Shown here one piece after another: positions 25,430-34,300 of a stretch of 52,699 nucleotides of DNA; the stretch's first letter is position 1; each line of letters starts with the position of its first letter. The notes beneath the pieces were generated by a model. That model searched no databases. It was not told the DNA's origin and saw only the letters and a program-made list of their open reading frames with translations. A program made the translations under genes and the position numbers. The DNA lies in the NCBI GenBank assembly GCA_947631115.1, contig CANRKB010000012.1, positions 1 to 52,699 of the forward strand, read 5' to 3'. Origin of the DNA: an uncultured Clostridia bacterium (GTDB taxonomy: Bacteria > Bacillota > Clostridia > Oscillospirales > Ruminococcaceae).

Positions 25430-25570
25430 ATGAACGAAGAAATGAATGAAGAAATGAACGAGGAAATGCAACCAGACGTAATTGCCGCATTGATCGAATG
25501 GCTCAAAGCTCACGGGGAAAATGACGCTGAAATCGTTGATTGCCTTGAATACATAAGCAAATCGCGGTGA
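25430..25570 (+). CDS. 46-aa acidic protein with an MNEE repeat
   Basis: A short gene with three tandem MNEE units at its start (MNEEMNEEMNEEM), then a helix-prone segment QPDVIAALIEWLKAHGENDAEIVDCLEYISKSR. Strongly acidic; there is one Cys; no membrane segment is present. GGAAGTGAG lies at good distance upstream, and a clear sigma-A promoter drives it, so it is probably real in spite of its length. The MNEE codons (ATGAATGAAGAA-type) come from a 12-bp tandem repeat, so the length of the N-terminus may vary between strains, and any of the first ATGs could start translation. I do not recognise a family. Confidence 0.7.
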   Translation: MNEEMNEEMNEEMQPDVIAALIEWLKAHGENDAEIVDCLEYISKSR

Positions 25571-25965
25571 TTTAAATTCCCAAACGAAAAGCGGGAAATA
25601 GGTTCGCTCATTTATCACTTTTGATAACCTTAGCGAAATTCTTTTCCGCTCAAAAGTTATTTCATACTGTAGGTTGTTTTACGCTCAAAACATCTTTGTA
25701 AGATTGCCGTTTCAAATGCAAGCATTTGAAACGGCAATGCGGGGAAAACTCTTGTTTTCCCCGCACCCTTTAGCGCCTTTTGAGCGTTTGCGGGGGCGCT
25801 GCCCCCGCGCCCCTGCCAGAGGGGAAAAATTTTTTGAAAAAAATTTTTCCCCTCTGGACTTCCCTTTCAAAAAACTTTCGTGCGCCGCCCGTTTGGCGGT
25901 TTTGATTTTAAACGTTGCTTGCCGCTCAAAACAGCTTCTAGCCTCTTGCCTCTAATTTCTAGCCT
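25571..25965 (+). other. Gene-free region with inverted-repeat element A and palindromes
   Basis: Contains repeat element A (25676-25775), a palindromic GGGAAAAATTTTTTG/CAAAAAATTTTTCCC-like stretch near 25818-25855, a CAAAAAACTTTCGTG sequence near 25867 also found in reverse near 43562 and 43663, and heptamer repeats at 25935-25969 that run into the last codon of the P-type ATPase. No gene seen. Confidence 0.7.
25676..25775 (+). repeat. Element A: 100-bp repeat matching 43741-43840 in reverse
   Basis: Begins GTTTTACGCTCAAAAC, carries a palindrome GCCGTTTCAAATGC / GCATTTGAAACGGC, then a GCGGGGAAAAC / GTTTTCCCCGC palindrome, ends ACCCTTTAGCG. The reverse complement of 43741-43840 matches it with only a few mismatches. 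Confidence 0.88.
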
Positions 25966-25969
25966 CTAG
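25935..25969. repeat. Heptamer array providing the ATPase stop codon
   Basis: CTAGCCTC-type units in tandem; on the minus strand the ATPase stop TAG (in ATCTAGAGGCTAG) is part of the array. Confidence 0.75.
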
Positions 25970-27819
25970 ATGCGCATTGTTCTCATTGCATTCAATATCG
26001 CAATAACCGAAACACCCACGTCCGCAAAAACTGCCGCCCACATATTCGCAAATCCCAGCGCCGACAGCACCAGAACTCCCACTTTGACCGCAAGCGCGAA
26101 AACAATGTTCTCCGTCACTATCCTGCGTGTCTTTGCCGCTATCTTCACCGAAAGCGGAATACAGTTCATATTGTCGTTCATAAGCACAACGTCCGCCGCT
26201 TCTATCGCCGCGTCCGAGCCGAGCGCGCCCATCGCTATCCCTATGTCCGCTCTCGCAAGCGACGGCGCGTCATTCATTCCGTCGCCAACAAAAACAAGCG
26301 CGCTGTCTTTCGGCTTGTCTGCAAATATCTCCTCTACAGCCTTTACTTTTCCGTCGGGCAAAAGCTGCGCTCTGACCTCGTCTATCCCGAGTTTTTGCGC
26401 AATATCCTCTGCGGCTTCCTTTCTGTCGCCCGTAAGCATTATCTTTCTTGCTGAAAGCTCCGAAAGCGCTTCTTTCGCGTTATCTTTCGGCGTATCGCTT
26501 ACTGTTATGCTTCCCGCGTATTTCCCGCCGCAGGCGCAGAAAACGACCGTACCCGAAGACCTCGGCTCTTCTTTGAAGATGCCCTCTTTTTTCATAAACC
26601 GCGCGTTGCCCGCGAGTATCTCTTTGCCGTTTATTATTGCCCGAACGCCGAAGCCCGCGATTTCTTCCGCGCTTTCGGCTTTGGGTATATTTTCACTTTC
26701 CGCGGCGTTTACAATAGACCGCGCTATAGGGTGGTTCGATATTCTTTCAGCCGCCGCGCATAAGTTCAGCAGTTCAACTTCCGTCAATCCAAGAGCCTTG
26801 TCGGGCTTAATTTCCGACACCGAAAAGCTCCCTTTTGTAAGCGTCCCCGTCTTGTCAAAAACAAATATCTTCGCTTTTGCAAGTCCTTCGAGATAGTTTG
26901 CGCCTTTTATCATTATGCCGTGTCTCGCCGCTGCGCCTATCCCGCCGAAATAGGACAGCGGAACGGAAATCACCAGCGCGCACGGACAGCTCACCACCAG
27001 AAACGTAAGCGCTCTGTATATCCAGTCGCTCCAATTTCCCATAAACAGCGGAGGAATAACCGCAAGCAATACCGCCGAAATAACGACGATCGGCGTATAC
27101 ACCCTAGCAAAGCGCGTTATAAAGCTCTCGGTCTTAGCTTTGTTCTCAGATGAGTTTTCCACAAGCTCAAGGATCTTTGTCACCGTTGAGTCGCTGTAAG
27201 GCTTTGAAACTCTTACTTTCAGAAGTCCGTTTGTATTGACCGAGCCGCTGAAAATCTCGTCGCCTTCGGTTACGTCTCTTAGGGCGCTCTCGCCTGTCAG
27301 CGCGGCGGTATTCAGCCCGCTTGAACCGAAAATGACAACGCCGTCCAGCGGCACTTTTTCACCCGGCTTTATGACAATGGTTTCTCCAACCTCAACTTCG
27401 TCCGGCTCAACTTCGATAACTTCGCCGTTGCGCTCTACATTTGCGCTTTCGGGATTTATGTCCATCATATCGGAAATAGACTTCCGCGATTTTCCCACGG
27501 CAAGCCCCTGGAACAATTCTCCCACCTGGTAGAATATCATAACGGCCGCGCCCTCTGAATATTCTCCGATTATCATTGCGCCGATTGAAGCTATAGCCAT
27601 AAGAAAGTTTTCGTCAAACACCTGCCCGTGGGCTATGTTTCTGACAGCTTTCCATAAAACGTCCCAGCCCGCGGTAATATAAGCCGCGAGGAAAACTCCG
27701 AGCCTTATAAACCATACAACCGAGAATGTTTCGCAGTCATGCGGCAAGAACAGCCCGCCCGCGAATAAAACCGCCGCGACAATAATTCTTGTCAGCAGTT
27801 TTTTCTGTTTCCTGCTCAT
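25966..27819 (-). CDS. Heavy-metal P1B-type ATPase (Zn/Cd/Pb exporter)
   Basis: A 617-residue metal pump. The membrane metal-site motif C278-P279-C280 (SCPCALVIS), phosphorylation site D322 in DKTGTLTKG, TGES near residue 175, and GDGMNDAPSLA with the HP motif (ISNHPIARS) are all present. The N-terminus begins with membrane helices and has no fused metal-binding domain; a separate HMA protein is encoded immediately upstream, its stop overlapping the ATPase start by four bases. CPC pumps next to a CadC-like repressor usually export Zn2+, Cd2+ or Pb2+. The final codons and stop lie in a heptamer repeat array. Confidence 0.95.
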   Translation of the reverse strand: MSRKQKKLLTRIIVAAVLFAGGLFLPHDCETFSVVWFIRLGVFLAAYITAGWDVLWKAVRNIAHGQVFDENFLMAIASIGAMIIGEYSEGAAVMIFYQVGELFQGLAVGKSRKSISDMMDINPESANVERNGEVIEVEPDEVEVGETIVIKPGEKVPLDGVVIFGSSGLNTAALTGESALRDVTEGDEIFSGSVNTNGLLKVRVSKPYSDSTVTKILELVENSSENKAKTESFITRFARVYTPIVVISAVLLAVIPPLFMGNWSDWIYRALTFLVVSCPCALVISVPLSYFGGIGAAARHGIMIKGANYLEGLAKAKIFVFDKTGTLTKGSFSVSEIKPDKALGLTEVELLNLCAAAERISNHPIARSIVNAAESENIPKAESAEEIAGFGVRAIINGKEILAGNARFMKKEGIFKEEPRSSGTVVFCACGGKYAGSITVSDTPKDNAKEALSELSARKIMLTGDRKEAAEDIAQKLGIDEVRAQLLPDGKVKAVEEIFADKPKDSALVFVGDGMNDAPSLARADIGIAMGALGSDAAIEAADVVLMNDNMNCIPLSVKIAAKTRRIVTENIVFALAVKVGVLVLSALGFANMWAAVFADVGVSVIAILNAMRTMRI

Positions 27820-28037
27820 TTTAATACGACCGTACAGTCGGGTTCAACTTTTTTAATGCACTCGACAGCCTTTTTCACTATCTCGTCAAATTTATCGTCG
27901 TCGGCTTCTATCGTCATTTTTTGGGTCATAAAGCTGACGGTTGCGTTATTTACGCCGTCGATCTTCTTTATCGCCGTTTCCATTTTTGCCGCGCAGTTAG
28001 CGCAGTCAAGGTCGATAAGCTTAAATGTCTTTTTCAT
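27816..28037 (-). CDS. Stand-alone heavy-metal-associated (HMA) domain protein
   Basis: A 73-residue ferredoxin-like metal-binding domain. The CxxC site is in LDCANCAAKME (residues 11-18 or so), with the helix and strand pattern of the family (KKIDGVNNATVSFMTQKMTIE). It overlaps the ATPase gene by four bases, replacing the N-terminal domain that many related pumps carry on the same chain. It may deliver metal to the pump or sense it. AAAGGAATTTGCACC lies upstream of the ATG. Confidence 0.93.
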   Translation of the reverse strand: MKKTFKLIDLDCANCAAKMETAIKKIDGVNNATVSFMTQKMTIEADDDKFDEIVKKAVECIKKVEPDCTVVLK

Positions 28038-28061
28038 GGTGCAAATTCCTTTCTCAAAAAA

Positions 28062-28661
28062 TTACTCTTTTACAATAACCGCATAACAGCAGGGAACAAG
28101 CCCGTCTATAAGCTTTGTTCTTAACCTGCCGTGACCGCAGTTTTTAAGCATTGTTTTAAATTCGTCGGGAGAATATTCCGATTGGGGTTTATATCCCAAA
28201 AGCCTATACAGCTTTAAAAGCGTTTTTCCCTTGTCCTTTGTAGCAAATGTCGGCAAAAGCAGTTTTCCGTTCGGCTTTAATACCCTGTACATTTCTTTGA
28301 CCGCGACTTCGGGATTTTCAAGAAGATGAAGCACATTTCCCGCAATAACTATATCATAAGTATCATTGGGGTCTTTAATGTCGAAAATATTCCTTACGTC
28401 AAATGAAACGTTTTTAACGTTCATTGCCTTTGCCTTTATTTTAGCTGTTTTGAGCATATTTTTGGATAAATCCGTGCAGAGAACGCTCTTTGCTTTTTTA
28501 GCCGCCGCAAACGACAGCGCGCCCGTACCCGCCGCACAGTCAAGGACCCTCGCGCCCTTTGGCACAAGCCGCGCCGTTGTTGAGAGCATTTGACTGTAGA
28601 CCTTGCCATTTACAGCCTCGGCTAAGTCGTAAAATCCTGCGATATTGTCCCAGAAATTCAT
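28062..28661 (-). CDS. Class I SAM-dependent methyltransferase
   Basis: A 199-residue methyltransferase of the UbiE/Methyltransf_11 type. SAM motif I is VLDCAAGTGALSFAAA, followed by the acidic strand end VLCTDLSKNML and IVIAGNVLHLLENPEVAVKEMYRVLKPNGKLLLPTF. The ATG at 28661 is preferred because AAAGGGG lies upstream on the minus strand; an in-frame ATG at 28694 would lie inside the regulator gene. It sits between the ArsR/CadC repressor and the HMA protein, so it is probably induced by metal or metalloid; an activity like ArsM cannot be shown, since few cysteines are present. The substrate is unknown. Confidence 0.88.
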   Translation of the reverse strand: MNFWDNIAGFYDLAEAVNGKVYSQMLSTTARLVPKGARVLDCAAGTGALSFAAAKKAKSVLCTDLSKNMLKTAKIKAKAMNVKNVSFDVRNIFDIKDPNDTYDIVIAGNVLHLLENPEVAVKEMYRVLKPNGKLLLPTFATKDKGKTLLKLYRLLGYKPQSEYSPDEFKTMLKNCGHGRLRTKLIDGLVPCCYAVIVKE

Positions 28662-28674
28662 ATCATACGCCCCT

Positions 28675-29043
28675 TTATTCGTTGACGTGTTCAAGTCCTT
28701 GCTTCAATATTGTATTAACATGGTCGTCTGCTAGGAAGTAGAACACGGTTTTTCCGTCGCGGCGAAAGCTTACAAGCTCGGCGTTTTTCAGTATCTTCAG
28801 CTGATGTGAAACAGCGCTGCTCGACATTCCGACGGCGGTCGACAGGTCGCAGACGCAAAGCTCTTTTTCCGAGAGCGCGCTTAATATCTTTATGCGCGTG
28901 CTGTCGCCGAATACCTTAAAAAGCTCCGCAAGGTCAATAAGCGTGTCGTCGTCGGGCATTTTCTTTCGGATAGTTTCAATTTCCGTAGGGTGGGCGTGTA
29001 TAAGCTCACAAGACGGAAGCTCGTTTATAATTTCGTTCTTCAT
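28675..29043 (-). CDS. ArsR/SmtB-family metalloregulatory repressor (CadC-like)
   Basis: A 122-residue winged-helix repressor. The metal site ELCVCDL in the recognition region (CxC, as in CadC/ArsR) and an extra Cys in the N-terminal arm (LPSCELIHAHPTE) resemble CadC. The HTH is ELCVCDLSTAVGMSSSAVSHQLKILKNAELV, followed by the wing RRDGKTVFYFLAD. The ATG at 29043 has AAGAGG upstream; an in-frame ATG at 29067 is too close to the operator. It should repress the metal operon by binding the palindrome at 29065-29086 and release it when Cd/Pb/Zn binds. Confidence 0.94.
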   Translation of the reverse strand: MKNEIINELPSCELIHAHPTEIETIRKKMPDDDTLIDLAELFKVFGDSTRIKILSALSEKELCVCDLSTAVGMSSSAVSHQLKILKNAELVSFRRDGKTVFYFLADDHVNTILKQGLEHVNE

Positions 29044-29064
29044 AAAACCTCTTAAAAATTTGTT

Positions 29065-29086
29065 CAATTGAACATCTGTTCAATTG
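29065..29086 (-). promoter_or_regulatory. ArsR/CadC operator palindrome
   Basis: Perfect inverted repeat, arms CAATTGAACA and TGTTCAATTG separated by TC. It contains the TGAACA-N2-TGTTCA core typical of ArsR/SmtB operators and covers the predicted transcription start of the metal operon. Confidence 0.88.
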
Positions 29087-29095
29087 TTTGATTTT

Positions 29096-29124
29096 ATTTT
29101 AGCACTGTTATTTTATTTTGTCAA
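29096..29124 (-). promoter_or_regulatory. Promoter of the metal-resistance operon
   Basis: On the minus strand TTGACA (29119-29124) and TAAAAT (29096-29101) with a 17-bp spacer, directly before the operator. Confidence 0.8.
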
Positions 29125-29313
29125 CGCTTAATATTGTCAAAAAACAAAAATAACGCTTAAATGCTGACTATTTCTTTGAATTTTAGTGATATGCTCACTA
29201 AATCATAATATTGCAAAAAATGAAATGAATTAAGAGAAATTGAGAAAAACAGAGAGAAATAAAGAGAAACATAAAGAAAACGCGATATATTTTAAAATTG
29301 CGTGAAAAACTAC

Positions 29314-29342
29314 TTGACAAACGGAGAAAAAGGCGCTATAAT
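29314..29342 (+). promoter_or_regulatory. rplM-rpsI promoter
   Basis: Perfect TTGACA (29314-29319) and TATAAT (29337-29342), 17-bp spacer. The gene-free stretch 29044-29390 holds only this promoter, the divergent metal-operon promoter and its operator. Confidence 0.88.
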
Positions 29343-29390
29343 AACAAATGTTGCAAATTAAATTTTAAAATCTTTACAGGAGGAAAATAA

Positions 29391-29819
29391 ATGTCAACTT
29401 ATATGCCTAACGCAAAGACAGTTGAGCGCAGCTGGTACATTCTCGACGCTGCCGACAAGCCGCTCGGAAGAGTTGCGGCTACTGCTGCTCATCTGCTCAG
29501 AGGAAAGCACAAACCGACCTTTGCGCCTCACTGCGACTGCGGCGATCATGTTATTATCGTAAACTGCGCTAAAGCGGTCCTCACGGGAAAGAAGCTCGAG
29601 AAAAAGTTCTACAGATGGCACACGGGCTATATCGGCCACCTCAAAGAGGTAAGCTATGACAAGCTCATGAAAACAAACCCCTGCAAGGCTATGACGCTTG
29701 CGGTAAACGGAATGGTTCCCGATACTACTATCGGAAGAAAGGCTCTGACGAGACTTCGCTGCTATGCGGGCGCAGAGCATAACAACGCGGCTCAGAAGCC
29801 CGTTGAGTACAAATTTTAA
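29391..29819 (+). CDS. rplM: 50S ribosomal protein L13
   Basis: A 142-residue protein with the full L13 pattern: RSWYILDAADKPLGRVAATAAHLLRGKHKPTFAPHCDCGDHVIIVNC, then LTGKKLEKKFYRWHTGYIGHLKEV and the late MVPDTTIGRKALTRLRCYAGAEHNN. Part of the large ribosomal subunit. It is transcribed from a consensus promoter, with AGGAGG upstream, and lies 13 bp before rpsI, the standard bacterial pairing. Confidence 0.98.
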   Translation: MSTYMPNAKTVERSWYILDAADKPLGRVAATAAHLLRGKHKPTFAPHCDCGDHVIIVNCAKAVLTGKKLEKKFYRWHTGYIGHLKEVSYDKLMKTNPCKAMTLAVNGMVPDTTIGRKALTRLRCYAGAEHNNAAQKPVEYKF

Positions 29820-29832
29820 GGAGGGCTTTTGA

Positions 29833-30231
29833 ATGTACGAATCTAAACCTTATTACTACGGAACGGGCAGAAGAAAGCACTCTGTTGCGCGCGTAAGAGT
29901 TTATATCGGAAGCGGCAAGATAACCATAAACAACAGAGACATCGACGACTATTTCGGTCTTGACACATTAAAGCTTATAGTTCGCCAGCCCCTTACGCTT
30001 ACTGACACCGTTGGAAAATTTGACATAGTCTGCACTGTTGCGGGCGGCGGCGTTACGGGTCAGGCGGGCGCTATCCGTCACGGACTTTCGAGAGCGCTTC
30101 TCCAGTACAGCGACGAGCTTCGTCCTGTACTCAAGAAAGCGGGCTTCCTCACTCGCGACCCGAGAATGAAGGAAAGAAAGAAGTACGGACTCAAAGCGGC
30201 AAGACGCGCTCCGCAGTTCTCGAAGAGATAA
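29833..30231 (+). CDS. rpsI: 30S ribosomal protein S9
   Basis: A 132-residue protein with the S9 pattern [26 protein letters not shown], the [19 protein letters not shown] core, and the basic C-terminal tail ending APQFSKR, which contacts tRNA in the small-subunit P site. Co-transcribed with rplM. A GGAGGG site lies seven bases upstream. An intrinsic terminator follows 33 bp after the stop. Confidence 0.98.
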   Translation: MYESKPYYYGTGRRKHSVARVRVYIGSGKITINNRDIDDYFGLDTLKLIVRQPLTLTDTVGKFDIVCTVAGGGVTGQAGAIRHGLSRALLQYSDELRPVLKKAGFLTRDPRMKERKKYGLKAARRAPQFSKR

Positions 30232-30263
30232 TTTCTTCAATACGAATTATCGAAAATTCAAAT

Positions 30264-30294
30264 ATCCGTCCTTGCAAAAGGGCGGATGTTTTTT
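30264..30294 (+). terminator. Intrinsic terminator of rplM-rpsI
   Basis: Arms ATCCGTCC (30264-30271) and GGGCGGAT (30280-30287), loop of eight, followed by GTTTTTTAT. Confidence 0.88.
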
Positions 30295-30333
30295 ATGCTG
30301 CAATTCTAAAATTCCGAAATGCGGAAAATCCGC

Positions 30334-30362
30334 TTGAAATTTACTCTATAATATTGTACAAT
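30334..30362 (+). promoter_or_regulatory. Promoter of the MORN gene
   Basis: TTGAAA (30334-30339) and TACAAT (30357-30362), 17-bp spacer. Confidence 0.7.
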
Positions 30363-30391
30363 AAAAATAAGAACTATAGTATGACATTCTG

Positions 30392-30445
30392 CGGGATAAT
30401 GTGGGAATACCCTTAAGCTCTCTGATAATAACAGTTATTATCCCG
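30392..30445 (+). promoter_or_regulatory. Leader with two competing stems before the MORN gene
   Basis: CGGGATAAT (30392-30400) can pair with ATTATCCCG (30437-30445), but the right arm also belongs to the local hairpin GATAATAA (30424-30431) / TTATTATC (30435-30442). The structures exclude each other, and both end just upstream of the ribosome site. Confidence 0.5.
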
Positions 30446-30462
30446 GAAAGGAACAATTTATT

Positions 30463-31209
30463 ATGGAGGACGAATTTATAAGCCACGGCTCGGAAACCGA
30501 TGCTTGCAATAACAAAGAAGACGCTCTTTACTCTGCGGGCGGCAATGTATCCGAAGATAATCGCAAAACCGATAAAATAACGTATCAGAACGGCGATGTA
30601 TACGAGGGCGAAATTGAAAACGGAATGAGAAGCGGTATAGGAACTTGTGTTCGGGCAAACGGCGACGTATACGAGGGAGAATGGAAAGACGACAAACTGT
30701 CAAAGGGAAAAATTGTTTTTTCAAACGGTCATATATACGAGGGAGAATTTAAGGACGGACAGTATAACGGCAGGGGTAAAATGATCTATCCAGACGGCGG
30801 CGTATATGACGGCGAATGGCAGGACAACAAGAAAAGCGGCAACGGAAAGATGATCCGTGCCAATGGCAACATATACGAGGGAGAATTTAAAGAAGATAAG
30901 CTCAGCGTGGGAAAATTAATTTTTGCAAGCGGTCATATATACGAAGGAGAATTTAAAGACGGAAAATATAACGGTAAAGGTAAAATGACCTGTCCCAACG
31001 GCGGCGTATATGACGGCGAATGGCAGGAAAACAAGCAATGCGGCAACGGGAAGATGATCTTTGCCGACGGCACTGTATACGAGGGCGAATTTAAGGACGG
31101 AAAATATAACGGCAAAGGAAAGATGACTTTTGCCGAAGGCTATATTTGCGATGGAGAATTTAAAGACGGAAAATATTTGGGCTTAGGGAAACTGACCTAC
31201 TTTATGTAA
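30463..31209 (+). CDS. MORN-repeat protein
   Basis: A 248-residue protein. After ~40 acidic residues it consists of about eight MORN repeats of the form YEGEFKDGKYNGKGKMxxxxG, alternating between KDGKYNGKGKM and KDDKLSKGKI types. No signal peptide, membrane helix or catalytic domain is visible. MORN repeats fold into an extended beta sheet and in eukaryotes bind membranes or proteins; in bacteria their roles are mostly unknown. The repeats are also alike at DNA level (GAGGGAGAATTTAAGGACGG), so copy number may change by recombination. It is a single gene with its own promoter and a downstream hairpin. Confidence 0.92.
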   Translation: MEDEFISHGSETDACNNKEDALYSAGGNVSEDNRKTDKITYQNGDVYEGEIENGMRSGIGTCVRANGDVYEGEWKDDKLSKGKIVFSNGHIYEGEFKDGQYNGRGKMIYPDGGVYDGEWQDNKKSGNGKMIRANGNIYEGEFKEDKLSVGKLIFASGHIYEGEFKDGKYNGKGKMTCPNGGVYDGEWQENKQCGNGKMIFADGTVYEGEFKDGKYNGKGKMTFAEGYICDGEFKDGKYLGLGKLTYFM

Positions 31210-31217
31210 GATAAGAA

Positions 31218-31252
31218 AAGAGCGTACAAACTATTAGGTTTTGTACGCTCTT
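31218..31252. terminator. Hairpin between the convergent MORN and purL genes
   Basis: Arms AAGAGCGTACAAA (31218-31230) and TTTGTACGCTCTT (31240-31252), 13 bp perfect. It is flanked by AAGAAAAG and ATAATT, so it could serve both strands. Confidence 0.7.
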
Positions 31253-31371
31253 ATAATTCCAAAACAATCTAAATCATATCCGCGAAGCGGATACATTCTA
31301 CTGTACACTGTCAACTGTCACTGTATACTTTCAAACTGCGTATTTTAGTACCATGAGCTTTCAGCTGCAAA

Positions 31372-34300
31372 TCACTTAAAATACTCAATACCGCTCTTAA
31401 AGATAGGCTGGTCTTTGTTTCCGTCAACGTTCTTCGCGACAAAGTCCGTAAGGCGCTCGGTGTGTCCCATTTTTCCTAGAACGCGCCCGTCGGGAGAAAT
31501 TATTCCCTCTATAGCGCACATAGAGCCGTTGGGATTATAGCGCGTGTTCATTGTCGGCTCGCCCTTGAGATCGACATATTGCATGGCGATCTGCCCGTTG
31601 TCTATCATCTTGCGGAGAGCCTCGCCGCTTGCGACAAGCCTGCCCTCGCCGTGGGAAATAGGAATTGCGTGAATATCTCCGACCTTGCAGTTTGCCAGCC
31701 ACGGCGACTTGTTCGAGGTTATCTTTGTATAAACAAGCTGCGACTGGTGACGGCCTATCTTGTTATAAGTAAGCGTGGGAGAGTTTTCCGTTGCGGGAAC
31801 AATATGTCCGAACGGCACAAGACCGAGCTTTATCAGCGCCTGGAAGCCGTTGCATATGCCGAGCATAAGCCCGTCGCGCTTGTAGAGCATATTCTCTACT
31901 TCTTCCGTTATCTTCGGATTACGGAAGAACGCGTTTATAAACTTCGCAGAACCCTCGGGCTCGTCGCCTCCCGAAAAACCTCCGGGGATTGCAATTATCT
32001 GCACGCTTGCGGCCAGCTTTGCAAACTGCTCTACGCTTTCTTCAATGTCGGTTGCAGAAAGATTTCTTATGACAAATATCTCCGAAGTGCCGCCGTATCT
32101 CTCAAATGCCGCGGCAGTGTCATACTCGCAGTTAGTGCCGGGGAATACGGGGATAAGAACTTTCGGGCTTGCTATTTTCGGGGAGATGTGAGTTGTAAGA
32201 AGCTCGCAGCCGTCATTATACGAGATCTTTTCGATTTCGGGCAGGAAGTTTGTTTTCTGCCTGAAAACGGGTTCAAGGACATTGTCCCACTTTTCTTCAA
32301 GTTTTGTCAGATCAAGTTCGGTGCCGCCGCTTATCAGCTTGTAATCCGCTATGGTCTCGCCTATAACGATAACGTCCGATTCCTTAAAGTCGTTTTCAAG
32401 TTCAAGAACGAACGCTCCGTAAACGGGAGTAAACAGCTCTTCTTCGGACAATTTTTCAAGCTTCGCGCCCACGTGGTTTCCGAGCGTCATCTTAAAGACA
32501 GCCTCGGCCAACCCACCGTTTGCAACGCTTCTTACAGAGATAGCCTTGCCGCTCTTTATGAGCTTTTCAACGGTCTTGAACACCGTCTTTACGCTCTCAA
32601 AATCGGGCAGACCGTTCTTGTCGTATTCGGGAGCAATATAGCCTATCTTGCTGTAGGGTATCTTAAATTCCGAAGAAATAATGTCCTTTGCGTTTGCCGT
32701 GCAGACAGCAAATGAAACAAGCGTCGGGGGAACGTCGATATGCTCGAAAGTTCCGCTCATGCTGTCCTTTCCGCCTATAGCGGGAAGTCCGAGCCTTATC
32801 TGCGCTTCATACGCGCCGAGCAGCGCCGCAAAAGGCTTTCCCCAGCGTTCGGGTTTTCCGTTTGTGCGCTCGAAATATTCCTGGAAAGTAAGACGGCATT
32901 TATCAAACGCGCCGCCCGCCGCAACGACCTTCGCCACGCTCTCAACTACCGCGCACACCGCGCCGTGATAGGGCGACTGCTGCGAAACGGAGGGATTGAA
33001 GCCCCAGCCCATAATTGAAGCGGTCGTAGTTTTTCCGCCAAGCACGGGAAGCTTCGCCGCCATAGCCTGAGCGGGCGTTTGCTGATAGCGCCCCGAAAAC
33101 GGCATAAGCACCGTTCCCGCGCCGATAGTGCTGTCAAAGCGCTGTACAAGTCCTCTCTGCGAGCAGACGTTAAGGTCGCTCACAAGTCTTTCCCAGCCCT
33201 CTTTCGTGTCCGAAACGCCGCTGTATTTCCAGTCGGAGTTATATTTAACGTCAACATTCGGAACATAAACGGTCGTGTGCTTTTCCGCGCCGTTTGAGTT
33301 CAAAAATTCGCGCGAAACGTCAACTATCGTTTTTCCGTTCCAGTTCATTTTAAGGCGCGGTTCTGCCTTTACCTCTGCCACAATAGTGCTTTCGAGATTT
33401 TCCTTAGCCGCCAGAGCCATAAACTTCTTCGCGTCTTTTTTTGCGACAACGACAGCCATTCTCTCCTGGCTTTCGGAAATGGCAAGCTCCGTTCCGTCAA
33501 GACCGTCGTATTTCTTCGGCACTTTGTCGAGGTCGATCTCCAGTCCGTCCGCAAGCTCGCCTATAGCGACCGAAACGCCGCCCGCGCCGAAATCGTTGCA
33601 GCGCTTTATAAGGCGCGTTGCCTCGGGTTCTCTGAACAATCTCTGAAGCTTTCTTTCTTCGGGGGCGTTACCTTTCTGAACTTCCGCTCCGCAGCTTTCG
33701 AGCGACTGTACCGAATGAGCCTTTGAAGAGCCTGTCGCTCCTCCGCAGCCGTCGCGCCCCGTTCTTCCGCCGAGCAATATAACGACATCTCCCGGCGCGG
33801 GACGTTCTCTCCTTACATTTTCTTCGGGAGCAGCGCCTATTACCGCGCCTATCTCCATTCTTTTAGCCATATATCCCGAATGATAAATTTCGGCGACATG
33901 ACCCGTCGCAAGTCCTATCTGGTTTCCGTATGAAGAATAACCCGCCGCCGCAGTCGTCGTTATCTTTCTAGGCGGGAGCTTTCCCGGGAGCGTCTGTTCT
34001 ATCGGCAAAAGCGGATCGCTTGCGCCCGTAACTCTCATAGCCTGGTATACATAAGAGCGCCCCGAAAGCGGATCGCGTATAGCTCCGCCAAGGCAGGTAG
34101 CCGCGCCGCCGAAAGGCTCGATCTCTGTCGGGTGGTTATGAGTTTCGTTTTTGAACATAAGCAGCCAGTTTTCTTCCTTGCCGTTTACGTCAACTTTAAC
34201 TTTGACCGAGCAGGCGTTTATTTCCTCGCTCTCGTCGAGGTCGTCTAAAAGTCCGTCCTTTTTCAGCTTCTTTGCGGCAAGCGTCGCAATGTCCATAAGG

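Noticed and set aside
31579-32715. Open frame of 378 codons on the plus strand opposite purL
   Set aside because: It is fully antisense to conserved PurL sequence, has no ribosome site, and its translation shows no domain; such shadows arise from codon bias.
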